From Agapetus fuscipes (taxonomy: Eukaryota > Arthropoda > Insecta > Trichoptera > Glossosomatidae), in NCBI GenBank assembly GCA_951799405.1, contig OX637345.1, positions 13,392,001-13,456,000 on the forward strand: a stretch of DNA of 64,000 nt, written 5' to 3'. The notes under the pieces are model-generated. The model was not told the origin of the DNA, searched no databases, and worked only from the letters and a program-made list of their open reading frames with translations. Within the stretch, counting starts at the first letter, position 1, and each line of letters opens with the position of its first letter. This document shows, piece after piece, positions 38,529 to 48,497 of this stretch. The position numbers and the translations under genes were made by a program.

Positions 38529-41204
38529 TTGGTAAGAATGAGATTAGGACGTGTGAAAATTCTAATGGTAGCGTGTTATGCTCCAGTAGAATCTGATAGC
38601 AGAGAAGAAAGAGATGAATTCTGGGAGAGTGTAAATAATGTACTAAGAATGAAAGATGAGAATGAACGAATTATCTTATTAGGAGATATGAACGGATGGA
38701 TTGGTATGAAACGAGATGATTGCGGAATGGTTGTGGGTCCGAGTGGTAGAGGAAGGATGAATAATAATGGACGAAAGCTTGTCAATACATGTATAGAACA
38801 CAGACTTTTTGCAACAAACACCTGGTTTAAACACCAAGACTTGCATCTCTATACATGGCAAAATAGGGCAGGCAATCGAACAATTATTGATTATATATGC
38901 GTAGATGAAAGAATGAGAGGATATGTGAGAGATGCAAGAGTGTACCGTGGAGCTGAACTCAGCACAGACCACTATGTGTTATGCGCGAGAATAATGGTAG
39001 GGGATTGTAAGAAAGGAAAGAAAAAAATATTGTTAAGAATGAAAAGAATAAAAGTGGAAAATTTGAACGATGACAATGTGCAAGATGAATATCAAAGTGA
39101 GATTGCCAAAAGATTAAATATGGATGAACTACAAAAAATGAAAGATGAAGGATGTGTGGAAAAAGTGTGGCAAATGATGAAGAAAGAACTGACCGAATCT
39201 GCTAGGATGACATGCGGAGAAACAAATGTTGGTAAGAAAAAAGGTGATGCCTGGTGGAATGATGGAGTGAAAGAAGCAGTAGAGCAAAAGAAGGAAGCGT
39301 ATATGAGATGGTTGAAAGATAAAGGTAATTTAAATTTGGAAATGATGTATAAAAGGGCAAAAATGAATACTAAAAAGCTTGTGTATGAAAGTAAGATGGA
39401 ATTAGAGAAGAAAAATAATGAAAAGGCACAGCAGGACTTCCACACCAACAAAAAAATGTTCTGGAGTTTGGTTCGGAATAATAACGAAAGTGTGGGAGCA
39501 ACAACTCCGGGCATAAAGAATGCGCAGGGAGTCTTGCTGTGGGATGAAGATGATGTATGTAATAGATGGAAAGAATACTTTGAAGAAATATTAGGACAGG
39601 GTGAAAGAAATTTATATGAATGTGACCCTACAAATGAAAGTAATGAGGATATTTTGAAAGAGGAAATAAAAGCAAGCATAAAAGAGCTGAAGAATGGAAA
39701 GGCTGCAAGTATGGATGGATTGAATGCTGAGATGTTAAAGGCAGGAGGAGAATATGTGGTAGAGTGGATGTTTGAATTATGCAAGATGTGTATGAAAGAC
39801 AGGGTAGTACCGATGGACTGGAGAAAGGCGGTCATTGTCCCTATTTACAAGGGTAAAGGGGACAAGAAAGACTGCCGTAACTTCAGGCCCGTTAGTCTCC
39901 TTAGTATACCTGGGAAAGTCTTATGCAAAATTGTCATAAAAAAAGTGAGAATGGCCACCGATCACAGGGTCTCTGATATTCAATCTGGCTTTATGCCAGG
40001 ACGAGGTTGTGTGGACCAAATCTTTACTCTCAGACAGATTGTTGAAAAACATCTGGCTGTGGGGAGGGTGGTCTACGCAGCATTCGTAGATCTTGAGAGG
40101 GCCTTTGACTCGGTGGACAGATGTATGCTGTGGAATGTTCTCAGGAAGTACGGTGTGAATGATAATCTTCTGAATGTGATACGTGCCATCTATGAAAATA
40201 GTTCGGCATGTGTAAGAGTGGATGGGAGATATAGTGACTGGTTTGATGTATATAAGGGAGTGAGGCAAGGCTGCGTGATGAGTCCATGGTTGTTTAATAT
40301 AATCATGGACAGTTGCATAAAAGAAGCTGGAATATCAGAGAGCGGAGTGAAAGTGGGTGAAACAAGAGTTGGAGTACTTCTTTATGCTGATGATGCTATA
40401 GTTTTAGCTGACTCGGCGGAGGAACTCCAAACGATGTTAACCAAACTAAATGATGCATTTTGTAAGAATAGCTTGAAAGTAAATGCGAATAAGACAAAAG
40501 TATTAGTTTTTGACAGGAATGAAGTATGTGAGGAACTTACAATTAATTTGAATGGAATAAAAGTTGAAGTAGTGAATGAGTTTGACTATTTAGGAAGTAA
40601 GTTTGAGGCGAATGGTAAGATGACGAAAGAATTAGAGAAGCGTGCCAGCAAAGGAAGATGCGTGATAGGAGCGTTTGGTAGAATAGCGAAGAATAAAAGG
40701 ATACCAAAGAAAATGAAAATGGCGGTACACAATTGTATTTTGTTGCCGACCCTGATGTATGGAAGCGAGTCATGGACGTTGAATGAAAGAGAAGTAAATA
40801 AGGTATGCACCGTAGAAATGGCCCATCTGAGAAGTATGACAGGAAAAACACTGAAAGATAGAGTGAGAAACGAATGGGTTCTAAATGAATGCGGAGTAAA
40901 AGAAAGCGTGAAAGTGAAAGTTCAAAGAAGTGTGATGCGATGGTTTGGACATATTGAAAGGATGAATGAAGACCGACTGACAAAAAGAGTGTATAAAGGG
41001 AATGTAACAGGTAAGCGTGGAAGGGGAAGACCTAGGAAACAATGGATTGATCAGATAAATGAGATTGCGAATGAATGGAATCTACAGAGTGGAAACAAGA
41101 GAAGAGCATGCATGAAAAGAGTGATGAAATTAGATGAGATGAAAGAAGTATGCAAGGACAGAGTCAAGTGGAGGCACTTGTGTGGAGGTACTGGCCACCC
41201 CTAG
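38529..41204 (+). CDS. LINE-1fam ORF2-type protein (endonuclease and reverse transcriptase), 5' truncated
   Basis: Encodes endonuclease plus reverse transcriptase of a non-LTR retrotransposon. Residues 1-150 are the C-terminal part of an APE endonuclease: LLGDMNGW (51-58), RTIIDYI (117-123), STDH (145-148); the N-terminal catalytic portion is missing. The RT core carries FVDLERAFDSVD (D521), GVRQGC (577-582) and YADD (619-622). The rest includes MYGSESWTLNEREV and VMRWFGHIERMNED, the signature seen in every LINE-1fam fragment here. The listed start is a TTG; the first ATG is at 38538, and the frame is open further upstream, so the true start is lost. 891 codons with no stop suggest recent insertion. 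It ends at the stop after GGTGHP. Clade (RTE-like or other APE-type) is not settled. Confidence 0.93.
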   Translation: MVRMRLGRVKILMVACYAPVESDSREERDEFWESVNNVLRMKDENERIILLGDMNGWIGMKRDDCGMVVGPSGRGRMNNNGRKLVNTCIEHRLFATNTWFKHQDLHLYTWQNRAGNRTIIDYICVDERMRGYVRDARVYRGAELSTDHYVLCARIMVGDCKKGKKKILLRMKRIKVENLNDDNVQDEYQSEIAKRLNMDELQKMKDEGCVEKVWQMMKKELTESARMTCGETNVGKKKGDAWWNDGVKEAVEQKKEAYMRWLKDKGNLNLEMMYKRAKMNTKKLVYESKMELEKKNNEKAQQDFHTNKKMFWSLVRNNNESVGATTPGIKNAQGVLLWDEDDVCNRWKEYFEEILGQGERNLYECDPTNESNEDILKEEIKASIKELKNGKAASMDGLNAEMLKAGGEYVVEWMFELCKMCMKDRVVPMDWRKAVIVPIYKGKGDKKDCRNFRPVSLLSIPGKVLCKIVIKKVRMATDHRVSDIQSGFMPGRGCVDQIFTLRQIVEKHLAVGRVVYAAFVDLERAFDSVDRCMLWNVLRKYGVNDNLLNVIRAIYENSSACVRVDGRYSDWFDVYKGVRQGCVMSPWLFNIIMDSCIKEAGISESGVKVGETRVGVLLYADDAIVLADSAEELQTMLTKLNDAFCKNSLKVNANKTKVLVFDRNEVCEELTINLNGIKVEVVNEFDYLGSKFEANGKMTKELEKRASKGRCVIGAFGRIAKNKRIPKKMKMAVHNCILLPTLMYGSESWTLNEREVNKVCTVEMAHLRSMTGKTLKDRVRNEWVLNECGVKESVKVKVQRSVMRWFGHIERMNEDRLTKRVYKGNVTGKRGRGRPRKQWIDQINEIANEWNLQSGNKRRACMKRVMKLDEMKEVCKDRVKWRHLCGGTGHP

Positions 41205-41245
41205 AGGAAAGGCGGCAGGATACAAGACAAGACAATTGACCGATG
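41205..41245 (+). mobile_element. 3' tail of LINE-1fam
   Basis: GGAAAGGCGGCAGGATACAA then GACAAGACAA. Short UTR after the stop, with an ACAAG-type tail; other copies have CAGTTA tails. Confidence 0.7.
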
Positions 41246-41304
41246 ATCCTGGTTAATGTTTACCGAGATGAAATCCCCAGCTCGATTTATGGTTTTCTGA
41301 TTTT

Positions 41305-41420
41305 GATCGGGTTATAGCTCAGTTGGTAGTTGAGTACATGGGCTCAATGCAAGACGGTTAGAGTTAGGTCTCCGCCAAGGGTGTCAGAGATGACTGTCGG
41401 TTTTACAGTTTTTCCACTAA
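41305..41420 (+). mobile_element. SINE-A head fragment
   Basis: GATCGGGTTATAGCTCAGTT and GTGTCAGAGATGACTGTCGG; head with degraded box B, no body. Confidence 0.7.
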
Positions 41421-41467
41421 ATTCACTGAGTATGCACTTTCAAATTCAGTGAAATATTATGTAGATA

Positions 41468-41575
41468 ACTAATCAATCTGCTCCTGAAGATGCCTCATTA
41501 GGCGAAAATGTTCGAGCACAAAAAATAAATATATAAGTGAATTAAAACTATGTTTCCATTTGAATTTTTTAAATA
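41468..41575 (+). mobile_element. 108-bp Penelope-like insertion with hammerhead
   Basis: Flanked by an exact 12-bp target duplication ATTATGTAGATA (41456-41467 and 41576-41587). Contains a complete hammerhead and then AATAAATATATAAGTGAATT and AAAACTATG. This resembles the 3' end of the 30523-30992 insertion (AATAAACTCATGTGAATTAA), so it is the same broad lineage, reduced to ribozyme plus 3' end. Confidence 0.85.
41479..41518 (+). ncRNA. Hammerhead ribozyme motif, minimal type I
   Basis: Stem I TGCTC (41479-41483) with GAGCA (41514-41518), five perfect pairs. Core CTGAAGA (41484-41490), stem II GCCT/AGGC (41492-41495, 41500-41503), GAAA (41504-41507), stem III A-A with T-T closing a TG loop, C41513 before the predicted cut. 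All invariant positions fit within 40 bases. Confidence 0.8.
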
Positions 41576-41624
41576 ATTATGTAGATAGTTTAAAAAGAAA
41601 TTAAAGTGCACCGAACTGCATGAA

Positions 41625-41832
41625 GCATTTCCGCCAATGTCACCCCTGCTTCAGGGAAGGTCGGCAAGAGTTGCAGGGCTTATGTTCATTTGAGATTGGG
41701 TTTTTATATTGTAGGTCCACATGCGGCATGTGTAAGCGCGAAATTATGCATGTCTGCTTGTGGGAATGCATTTAATATGAATCTCAAATGGTACATATCT
41801 TTGCAGCTTAGATTTAGATTTAGATTTAGATG
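41625..41832 (+). mobile_element. SINE-C copy, 5' truncated
   Basis: GCCAATGTCACCCCTGCTTC to CAGCTTAGATTTAGATTTAG; tail (TTTAGA)n. Confidence 0.85.
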
Positions 41833-41835
41833 TAC

Positions 41836-42236
41836 GGTTCCTAATGGGGCTTCCACACGCTTGCCAACCAATCACAAGTCAAGCGCACAGTGTGTCGTCT
41901 AGAACATGCTAGCTGGACAAAATTTTGTCTAATGGACTAATTTTGTCCAGCTAGCATGTTCTAGACGACACACTGTGCGCTTGAATTGTGATGGGTTGGC
42001 AAGCGTGTGGAAGCCCCATAAACTTATAGGTTGGAATGAGGCTTACCCATACTGTAAAAATGATTCACTTTGTCAATTCCACACCTGTTCCAGGGAAAGT
42101 CAGGAAAGTTGCAGGGTTTATGTTCATTTTACGAATGGATTTTAATTAGTAAGTGCTCACAGGTGTCTGTGGGCATGCATTTGATATTTATTTTAAATGT
42201 TAATATTATTAACTTAGAATATAGATTATAGTGATA
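41836..42236 (+). mobile_element. SINE-C copy split by MITE-3
   Basis: GGTTCC before the MITE and ACTTATAGGTTGGAATGAGG after it rebuild the family start. Runs to ACTTAGAATATAGATTATAG. Confidence 0.8.
41845..42018. mobile_element. MITE-3, 174-bp hairpin element
   Basis: Almost entirely an inverted repeat with about 80-bp arms (TGGGGCTTCCACACGCTTGC ... GCAAGCGTGTGGAAGCCCCA) around a short loop. Flanked by TAA on both sides (41842-41844, 42019-42021), a 3-bp duplication as in PIF/Harbinger-type elements. Superfamily is inference from ends and duplication only. Confidence 0.85.
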
Positions 42237-42457
42237 GTTTGAATATTCGGAGTCTATTAAGAGGTCACATTCAAATAACAATGTTTATGTCACAAAAGCG
42301 AACGTTATCCGACTATGACATGACGATTGAGAAACCAGCGATAAAACCTTTTAAGTTATGTGATACTTATTTAAATAGTGAATGGGATCAAATACTGGAT
42401 AAATAAAGCGATTTTACTCAAATATACTAGAGTGATCTGTTACACAAACGTAGGTAT

Positions 42458-42662
42458 CTAAGTCTAATCTAAGCTGCAAAGATAAACATCATTTATGATT
42501 CATATTAAACGCATTCACACAAGCAGACATGTATAAGTTTGCGCTTACACATGCCGCATGTGGACCTACAATATGGATACTCGAATCTCAAATGAACATA
42601 CACTGAAACAGAGGTGACATTGGCAAAGTGAACCATTTTTTACAGTATGTAGATACCAACCT
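42458..42662 (-). mobile_element. SINE-C copy, diverged
   Basis: AAGTCTAATCTAAGCTGCAA at the left to GTAGATACCAACCTATG at the right; lacks the GCCGACCTTCCC block. Confidence 0.78.
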
Positions 42663-42667
42663 ATGTT

Positions 42668-42800
42668 CTCAACGGCTAATGTTCATTTGAGATTGGGTTC
42701 AATATTGTAGGTTCACATTCGGCATGTATAAGCGCGAACTTATACGTGTCTACTTGTGGGAATGCATTTAATATAAATCTTTGCAACTGGGATTGCTATT
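42668..42800 (+). mobile_element. SINE-C 3' part facing the previous copy
   Basis: GCTAATGTTCATTTGAGATT to CTTTGCAACTGGGATTGC. Confidence 0.72.
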
Positions 42801-42827
42801 ATATATATTAGGATATATTAGGATATA

Positions 42828-42875
42828 GATTGCTTGACTTATAGATTGGTTGACCACCCATACTCCATTAAATGG
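42828..42875 (+). mobile_element. SINE-C start scrap
   Basis: GATTGCTTGACTTATAGATT and GACCACCCATACTCC. Confidence 0.55.
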
Positions 42876-42951
42876 TCCATTATTGATAGCATTACTGTTT
42901 TGTTAATTTTATATTCCTAAATGTTATTTATTATTTGTATTCCTCTACCTC

Positions 42952-43277
42952 TAGTTTGGTATGAGGTAGGCCACCTATGTCCTATACTTTAAAAATATTT
43001 CACTTTGCCAATTTCACCCCTGTTTCAGGGAAGGTCGGCAAGAGTTGCAGGGCTTATGTTCATTTGAGATTGGGTTTTTTATATTGTAGATCCACACTGC
43101 TTGTGGGAATGCATTTAATATAAATCTCAAATGATACATATCTTTGCAGCGTAGATTTAGATTTAGATTTAGATGCAGCATTTGTGAGCGCAAAGTTTAA
43201 CGTGTCTTTTTGTGGGCATGCATTTATTATGAATTTTAAATGTTGATATATCATTTTACCTAAATTAGATAATAGAT
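42952..43277 (+). mobile_element. Two SINE-C copies in tandem
   Basis: The first runs TCTAGTTTGGTATGAGGTAG to (TTTAGA)n at about 43170. The second is only the 3' third, GCAGCATTTGTGAGCGCAAA to AAATTAGATAATAG. Confidence 0.78.
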
Positions 43278-43707
43278 TAGTCTCTAACAAATTGAAAATT
43301 TAAATTATTCCTCTTTTTCTCACACTCGTAACTTTCCGAAATTTCCATACATATATTATGTAATGAGGCTGCATAATAGGAGTTCGGTGATTTTTCCGCT
43401 TTTCATGTCACTGGACACGTACGCCACCAGCTAATATGCTAATCACCAACCTAACCGAAGCCTATTGCTCCAAATTATTACGCAAAGGAATAAGGATGCC
43501 TTTATGTAACGTTGATCATTCTCACGAGGTCAAAACTCAAAACATGTAATGTTCGGTTAGAATTTGAGAGTTAACACTACTTCTTACGGACCAACACTTT
43601 TCGGTGACACTTTATCATTCTTCTTCCTCTTTTCGTGCCACTTCTATCGAAGATCAGATATTTTGACTTATATAATGCTCGAAACAGGGACTTGGAACTT
43701 CTGAAAT

Positions 43708-43990
43708 AATAATATTAGGATGATTTATTTGGTGAGCGCTGTTTTTGTGTGTATCACACCTTAAAAACCCTCTATGAGATTGGTCGTCGCTGTAGAATAG
43801 CGCCGAGTCTCAATAAAAACCCAGTTGCTGTAAGGCTGGATGGACCTTTGTTGACCGGTCTTTGGTATAGATACATGTTTTTTTTACCCAGCGAAGAGCA
43901 TATTTGAAAATATAAATTACATGTTTTTTGTGCTTCACAACCTTCCATTTACGAGTCAGAAGTGTTAACCACTAGACTACGGACCAGTAA
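43708..43990 (-). mobile_element. SINE-B copy, box B deleted
   Basis: AATAATATTAGGATGATTTA (reversed tail), GGTGAGCGCTGTTTTTGTGT, GAGCATATTTGAAAATATAA, ACAACCTTCCATTTACGAGT and ACTACGGACCAGT. The GGGATTCGAACCC segment is missing. Confidence 0.85.
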
Positions 43991-44187
43991 AGAAATCACC
44001 AACTCATCATCATCATCATCATCCGATCACGCCAAGAGATCCGAAGCATTTTTCGGTGGACACTCATCTCGAACGCTTCAATTTGCCTCTCCAGTGCCAG
44101 TCTCCAACACGCTAGTCGAGGTTATTTCTTGAAGCATTTGGCCATAGCGCCGCCGTGTTTTGATTGCCTATATGCGATACATGTAAG

Positions 44188-44415
44188 ACCGGTCCGTAGT
44201 TCAGTGGTAGCACTTCAGACTCTGAATGGAAGGTTGTGGATTCGAATCCCGGTGAAGCACAAAAAATATACCATTTATATTTTCAAATATGCTCCTCGTT
44301 GGATTTAAAAATTCATAAACATTTACCAATGACCGGTCACTAAAGGTCCATCCAGCCTTACAGCAACTGGGTTGAGAATTGACGCTTTGTAGCGACGACG
44401 ACCAAGCTTGTAAAA
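44188..44415 (+). mobile_element. SINE-B copy, 3' truncated
   Basis: GACCGGTCCGTAGTTCAGTG to CGACGACCAAGCTTGT. It stops at the junction with SINE-A. Confidence 0.85.
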
Positions 44416-44915
44416 AGGCCGATAGCCAAATTGGTAGATTGCTTGCATTCCATGCCGAGAGCAAGGGTTCGATCTCAGTGGCGAACGGTGCCATACAACT
44501 CGATCCCCATCGGCTTCCCTTTTAAAATGAGGCAACAAAGTAATTATAAAATAAAGGCACAAAGTAAAAAAATACATTTAAAAACCAAAGAAACAATACG
44601 TATTTTTTCCCCATTGAAACCATGCAGTCTACTTTATTCTCATTTTTGCCTCATTTTAAAAGGGAAACCGATGGGAATCGAGTTGTATGGCACCCTTCGC
44701 CACATTCGATCTCAAGGTTTACTCAGCCTTCACAAGAAATGAGAACCAGCCCTCCCGGGAGCTGGGAAACCCCCACTTCAACTGAAAGTGATTAGTGTTG
44801 GGCCGGCCCCCTTACCCGTAAAAATAAATAGGCCCCGAATCGCCACATGCGACCCCTTCGGGGATAACGCAGGCAAGAAGTTACACTGTGCAGCTTAGTT
44901 GCGTTTTTTGCACCT
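44416..44915 (+). mobile_element. SINE-A copy split by MITE-2
   Basis: Head GGCCGATAGCCAAATTGGTA to GGGTTCGATCTCA, then the MITE, then GGTTTACTCAGCCTTCACAA to GTGCAGCTTAGTTGCG. Confidence 0.85.
44478..44704. mobile_element. MITE-2, second copy, 227 bp
   Basis: Ends GTGGCGAACGGTGCCATACA and TGTATGGCACCCTTCGCCAC form a roughly 55-bp inverted repeat. Flanked by TTCGATCTCA on both sides (44468-44477 and 44705-44714). The internal sequence matches 25374-25592. Confidence 0.9.
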
Positions 44916-45137
44916 TGTGGAAAGGCGCATTCATTTTCCAAGATGGCGGACGTCAGTGACCTCTGCGCACGCGCCATTGCGTGCAGAGAAACGGCGGGAA
45001 GCGCTGCTCTCGGCGGGAAAACACTGCATGTTATATCAGGTGCGGTAACTGAGGCATTATCGGCGGCACTACTACGTCACACACTACGTTAACATTATTA
45101 TAAAATTACGTTTTTAATGGCTTGTGTATTTACTGCA

Positions 45138-45418
45138 ATAATCTATAATCTAAGTTGCAAAGACATTGATTTTTATATTTCTTTGATTGTTAAGTTTTTG
45201 ACATTTAAAATTAATTTTAAATGAATGCCCATATACAGGCACGTGTAAGTTCGTGCTTACAAATGCTGCATGTGTATTTACAAATTAATATTCAAACTTT
45301 GAATGAACTTAAGCCCTGCAACGTTTGCCGACCTTCCTGAAGCAGGAGTGACATTTGTAATGTGAACCAATTTTTTTTTAACAGTATGGGTTCTCAGCCT
45401 CATACCAACCTATACCAA
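45138..45418 (-). mobile_element. SINE-C copy, full length
   Basis: ATAATCTATAATCTAAGTTG to CTCATACCAACCTATACC; an oligo-T run lies near the family start. Confidence 0.82.
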
Positions 45419-45462
45419 GTCAATGACAATCACATTTTTAATGGTTTGTGTATTTACTACAA

Positions 45463-45620
45463 TAATCTATAATCTAAGTTGCAAAGATACTCGTATATAC
45501 TAACATTTAAAATTGATATTAAATGAATGCCCATAAACAGGCACGTGTAACTTCGCGCTTCAAATGCTGCAAAATCCAAACACCAAATGAACATCAACCC
45601 TGCAACTTTTGCCGACCGTG
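45463..45620 (-). mobile_element. SINE-C copy, 3' part
   Basis: ATAATCTATAATCTAAGTTG to CCTGCAACTTTTGCCGACC; tandem with the preceding copy, with the rest replaced by SINE-D'. Confidence 0.8.
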
Positions 45621-45631
45621 TGATTTTTTTT

Positions 45632-45900
45632 TTTTTTTGAAAAAAAAAGTAAAAGGAGTGCAATTCACTACCTTATTTTGCCTGGCCAGACACGTAATGA
45701 GGTAATAATTCATTATTTAATATTTTAAATTAATTATAATTTATAATCACCCAATAACATCAATTGAACCTGAGTCAAGTTTATTGTTGATAGGACATGA
45801 CGCAGGCGGGGTTTGAACCAGCGTTAGTATCAATAACGCAAATTCGAGCGCCGATGCCCTCGACCATCCCAGCAACAATTGGCCGCTTCAAAAGCCTTCT
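45632..45900 (-). mobile_element. SINE-D' copy, full length
   Basis: Reversed A-rich tail with GTGCAATTCACTACCTTATT, GCCTGGCCAGACACG and an ATTAATTATAATT block. The head has GGGGTTTGAACCAGCG (box B) and GATGCCCTCGACCATCCCAG. Confidence 0.82.
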
Positions 45901-46317
45901 ACAAAAGACAGATCGGAAGGTTCAAATAAGAGGTAAGGAAGTAGGAAATAGGCTCCCTTATAAAATAAGGGAGTAGTTATTGCATTTCAAAAATCGGGGT
46001 CGAGGAACTGATTGATTTTTTGTCCATACGGACGCGGGGTCACAATTTCTTTGTTCCACTTTCCAATCGCAGTACCAGTACGTAAATAAGAATTCTGACT
46101 GCGGCTCAGCAGTCCGCAGTGGCAGTAATTTCTTCTAGAAACAAATTATACTGCATACATAGTAGTTGTAATGAAACAGGGTTGCCAAAAGAAGAAAGAG
46201 CAGACGATGTTTGTGGTTGCATTGCAACAAAATCATAGGTTGAAAAATTAAAATGGAAATTTTAGGTACGTTTAGTGAAGCCTGAATTATGTTGAATTAT
46301 CTTGATTGGTACTCCAA

Positions 46318-46678
46318 GAAGCGTCAGGAATCTTAGGATGATTGTGGTGGATAAAATTACACATGACACTGAAGTCCTTTGTGTCAGTAGACCATGGACT
46401 GAGGCTGTATAAGACAGAGAGTCCTGGAGGATGGTGGTGAGACTAAAAGGTGATAGTGACACCAAGAAAGTAAATAAGTGACAATATTACACATGACGCT
46501 GAAATCCTAGGTGTCAGTGGACCATGGATTGAGGCTGTATAAGAAAGAGAATCCTGGAGGATGGTGATGAGACTACAAGGTGATAGTGACACCAAGAAAG
46601 TAAATAAGTGACAACATTACAAATAACGCTGAAGTCCTAGGTGTCAGTGGACCTTGGACTGAGGCAGGTCAAGAGAGA
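46318..46678 (-). repeat. 130-bp tandem repeat, about 2.7 diverged copies
   Basis: TTACACATGACGCTGAAATC and CACCAAGAAAGTAAATAAGT recur at about 120-130 bases on the reverse of the family at 3810-4365. More diverged than that array. Confidence 0.85.
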
Positions 46679-46683
46679 AATGG

Positions 46684-46835
46684 ATCAGATGACAATTGGT
46701 CAACTCCCAGCTGTTAGACCACTTAAAAGTCTGTGAAATAGAGGGCATAGTCAGATGAGAGACCATGTCTCCAGAATGAGCCATCATAGCCGTAGTCACA
46801 CCGTAGCTTATGAGATGACAAAAATTGGTGGTAGT
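46684..46835 (-). repeat. 126-bp repeat, one copy, abutting the 130-bp array
   Basis: ATGACAATTGGTCAACTCCC to CACACCGTAGCTTATGAGAT. It begins within about 6 bases of the end of the 130-bp family. Confidence 0.85.
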
Positions 46836-46887
46836 ATTTACAATCTGTAAAATATATGAAAACCACGTAAAAAAATAACGTAAGATT

Positions 46888-46907
46888 ATATATATATATA
46901 TATATTT
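46888..46907. repeat. TA microsatellite
   Basis: TATATATATATATATATATA, simple repeat. Confidence 0.9.
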
Positions 46908-47167
46908 TAATTCTAGAATGAGCCATTTTGCTTAAGTGTACGAGTACAAAGCCCTGGTTTCAAGGTACGTTAAGGTACGCTTAAATTATTCTTAGAAAGG
47001 AGAGAGTTTTATATGAATGAGGGGTCTATGAACCGTGAACGGGCCTCAACCTACAAATTTGGCGTCAAGTGCCAATGTCATCTTCAGAGAATATTTTTTT
47101 ACACATAACATCTCGAAATCCAATACACACCTATGTTATTATAATCAAATCCTGTTGTCTAATATGT

Positions 47168-47428
47168 CTTCCAATCTAATCTAATCTAATCTAAGTTGCA
47201 AAGATATGTTACATTGGAGATTTACATTACATGCATTCTCACAACCAGACACGTACAAGTTCGCGCTTGCACATGCCTCATGTGAACCTACAACATAAAA
47301 ACCAAATCTCAAATGGACATACACCCTGCAACTCTTGCCGTCCTTCCCTGTAACAGAGGTGACATTGGCAAAGTGAACCATTTTTACAGCATGGGTGGTC
47401 AGCCGCATATCAACCTATAAGTCAAGGA
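47168..47428 (-). mobile_element. SINE-C copy, full length
   Basis: TCTTCCAATCTAATCTAATC to CATATCAACCTATAAGTCAA; close to the copy at 35252-35505. Confidence 0.88.
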
Positions 47429-47974
47429 AGTCTTGATGAAATAAAATACAGAAAAAAAGATCTAGGATTTCAATACTGAAAAATATCACGCAGCAAACTG
47501 ATTTTGGTCATCTCGAAGTTGTCATTGTCCTCGCTTGGATATCCAGGTTCTTGCTTCTTTCATTAGTCTTATCAAAACTATTCTCTGTTTTGTCAATAAC
47601 CAACACTTTTTTCTATAGTCCTACACTCCTATTTAAAGGCCTTCCTTTTAAAAGTTGTCTCCATACAAAACCAATATCAATCGCCATACCCCTTTGACCT
47701 GTGCCAAACCCTTGCAGAGTCTCAAGACAAAGACAACGCAACGCAAAACACGCCACAGCACTACGCAGCTTGATCAGTACATCAACTGCCACATCACCAG
47801 CACCTCTGCGGCACTACAACAAGTGACATAGACCCCTACCACCTAATTCATAAAAAGGTTTTAATTTGTAAACCAGTGTAAATTCAGATTTCCCATACTA
47901 ATGAGCTGGTTTATCTCTGGTTTTGGGTTCAACCAATGTAATAAACAAGGCCGCTAAAGCCTCTTAAATTCTTT

Positions 47975-48497
47975 GTCGGTGTTATGGCCGAGGGGGCCAA
48001 GTGGGCCGATCGTTGTAGCGTGTTTGTAATGGAATAACGTCATTTGACCTAAACTTTGACCCTGGTTCAACAGATGTTCATCATCATCATCATTGGCACG
48101 ACAACCCGGGGTGGGTCTTGGCCTCCCTCAGCAACCGCTGCTAGCGCTGTCTATCCAACGTCTTCCTCCTCCAGTCCCACATCCCCACTGCACGGCAATC
48201 CGCCACCACTCCATACAGCCATCTTGAACGTGGTCTTCCCACTGTCCGGCGTCCCTCCGGGTTCGTCATCACAATCGTCTTCTCCAGGCTCCGATGGTCC
48301 ATTCGCTGAATGTGCCCCAGCCAATGCAGTCTGTTGACAACAGATGTTATTGGATAATTACGAGTATTAATTAAAAAAGCATTAAAAATAAACAATAATG
48401 AATTATTGATTGATGATATTAATACCTGTTTCTGGTCAGGCAGAATAGGATAGTGAATTGCATTCCTCTTCACAAATCTATTTAAAAAAAAAAAAAA
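47975..48497 (+). mobile_element. SINE-D copy split by a LINE fragment
   Basis: Head GGTGTTATGGCCGAGGGGGC to GACCCTGGTTCAACAGATGT, interruption 48079-48337, then ATTGGATAATTACGAGTATT to GGATAGTGAATTGCATTCC and an A-rich tail. The box B region is deleted. Confidence 0.85.
48079..48337 (-). mobile_element. LINE 3'-end fragment with ATG tail and 11-bp duplication
   Basis: Flanked by exact CAACAGATGTT (48068-48078 and 48338-48348). The minus strand encodes a C-terminus with WLGHIQRMDHRSLEKT, RRTVGRPRSRWLYGVVADCR and MWDWRRKTLD, and ends in (ATG)n. A different LINE family from 38529. Its RSRWLYGVVADC segment is the homologue of the 113-bp satellite monomer. Confidence 0.9.

Noticed and set aside
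39092..39835. 247-codon minus-strand frame
   Set aside because: Antisense shadow of the LINE endonuclease/reverse transcriptase frame.
43991..44180. (ATC)n followed by a possible LINE-type end on the minus strand
   Set aside because: The microsatellite tail resembles that at 48079, but no diagnostic peptide could be read with confidence.
47050..47095. Hammerhead-like CTGAAGATGACATTGGC on the minus strand
   Set aside because: No GAAA after a closing stem II; core incomplete.
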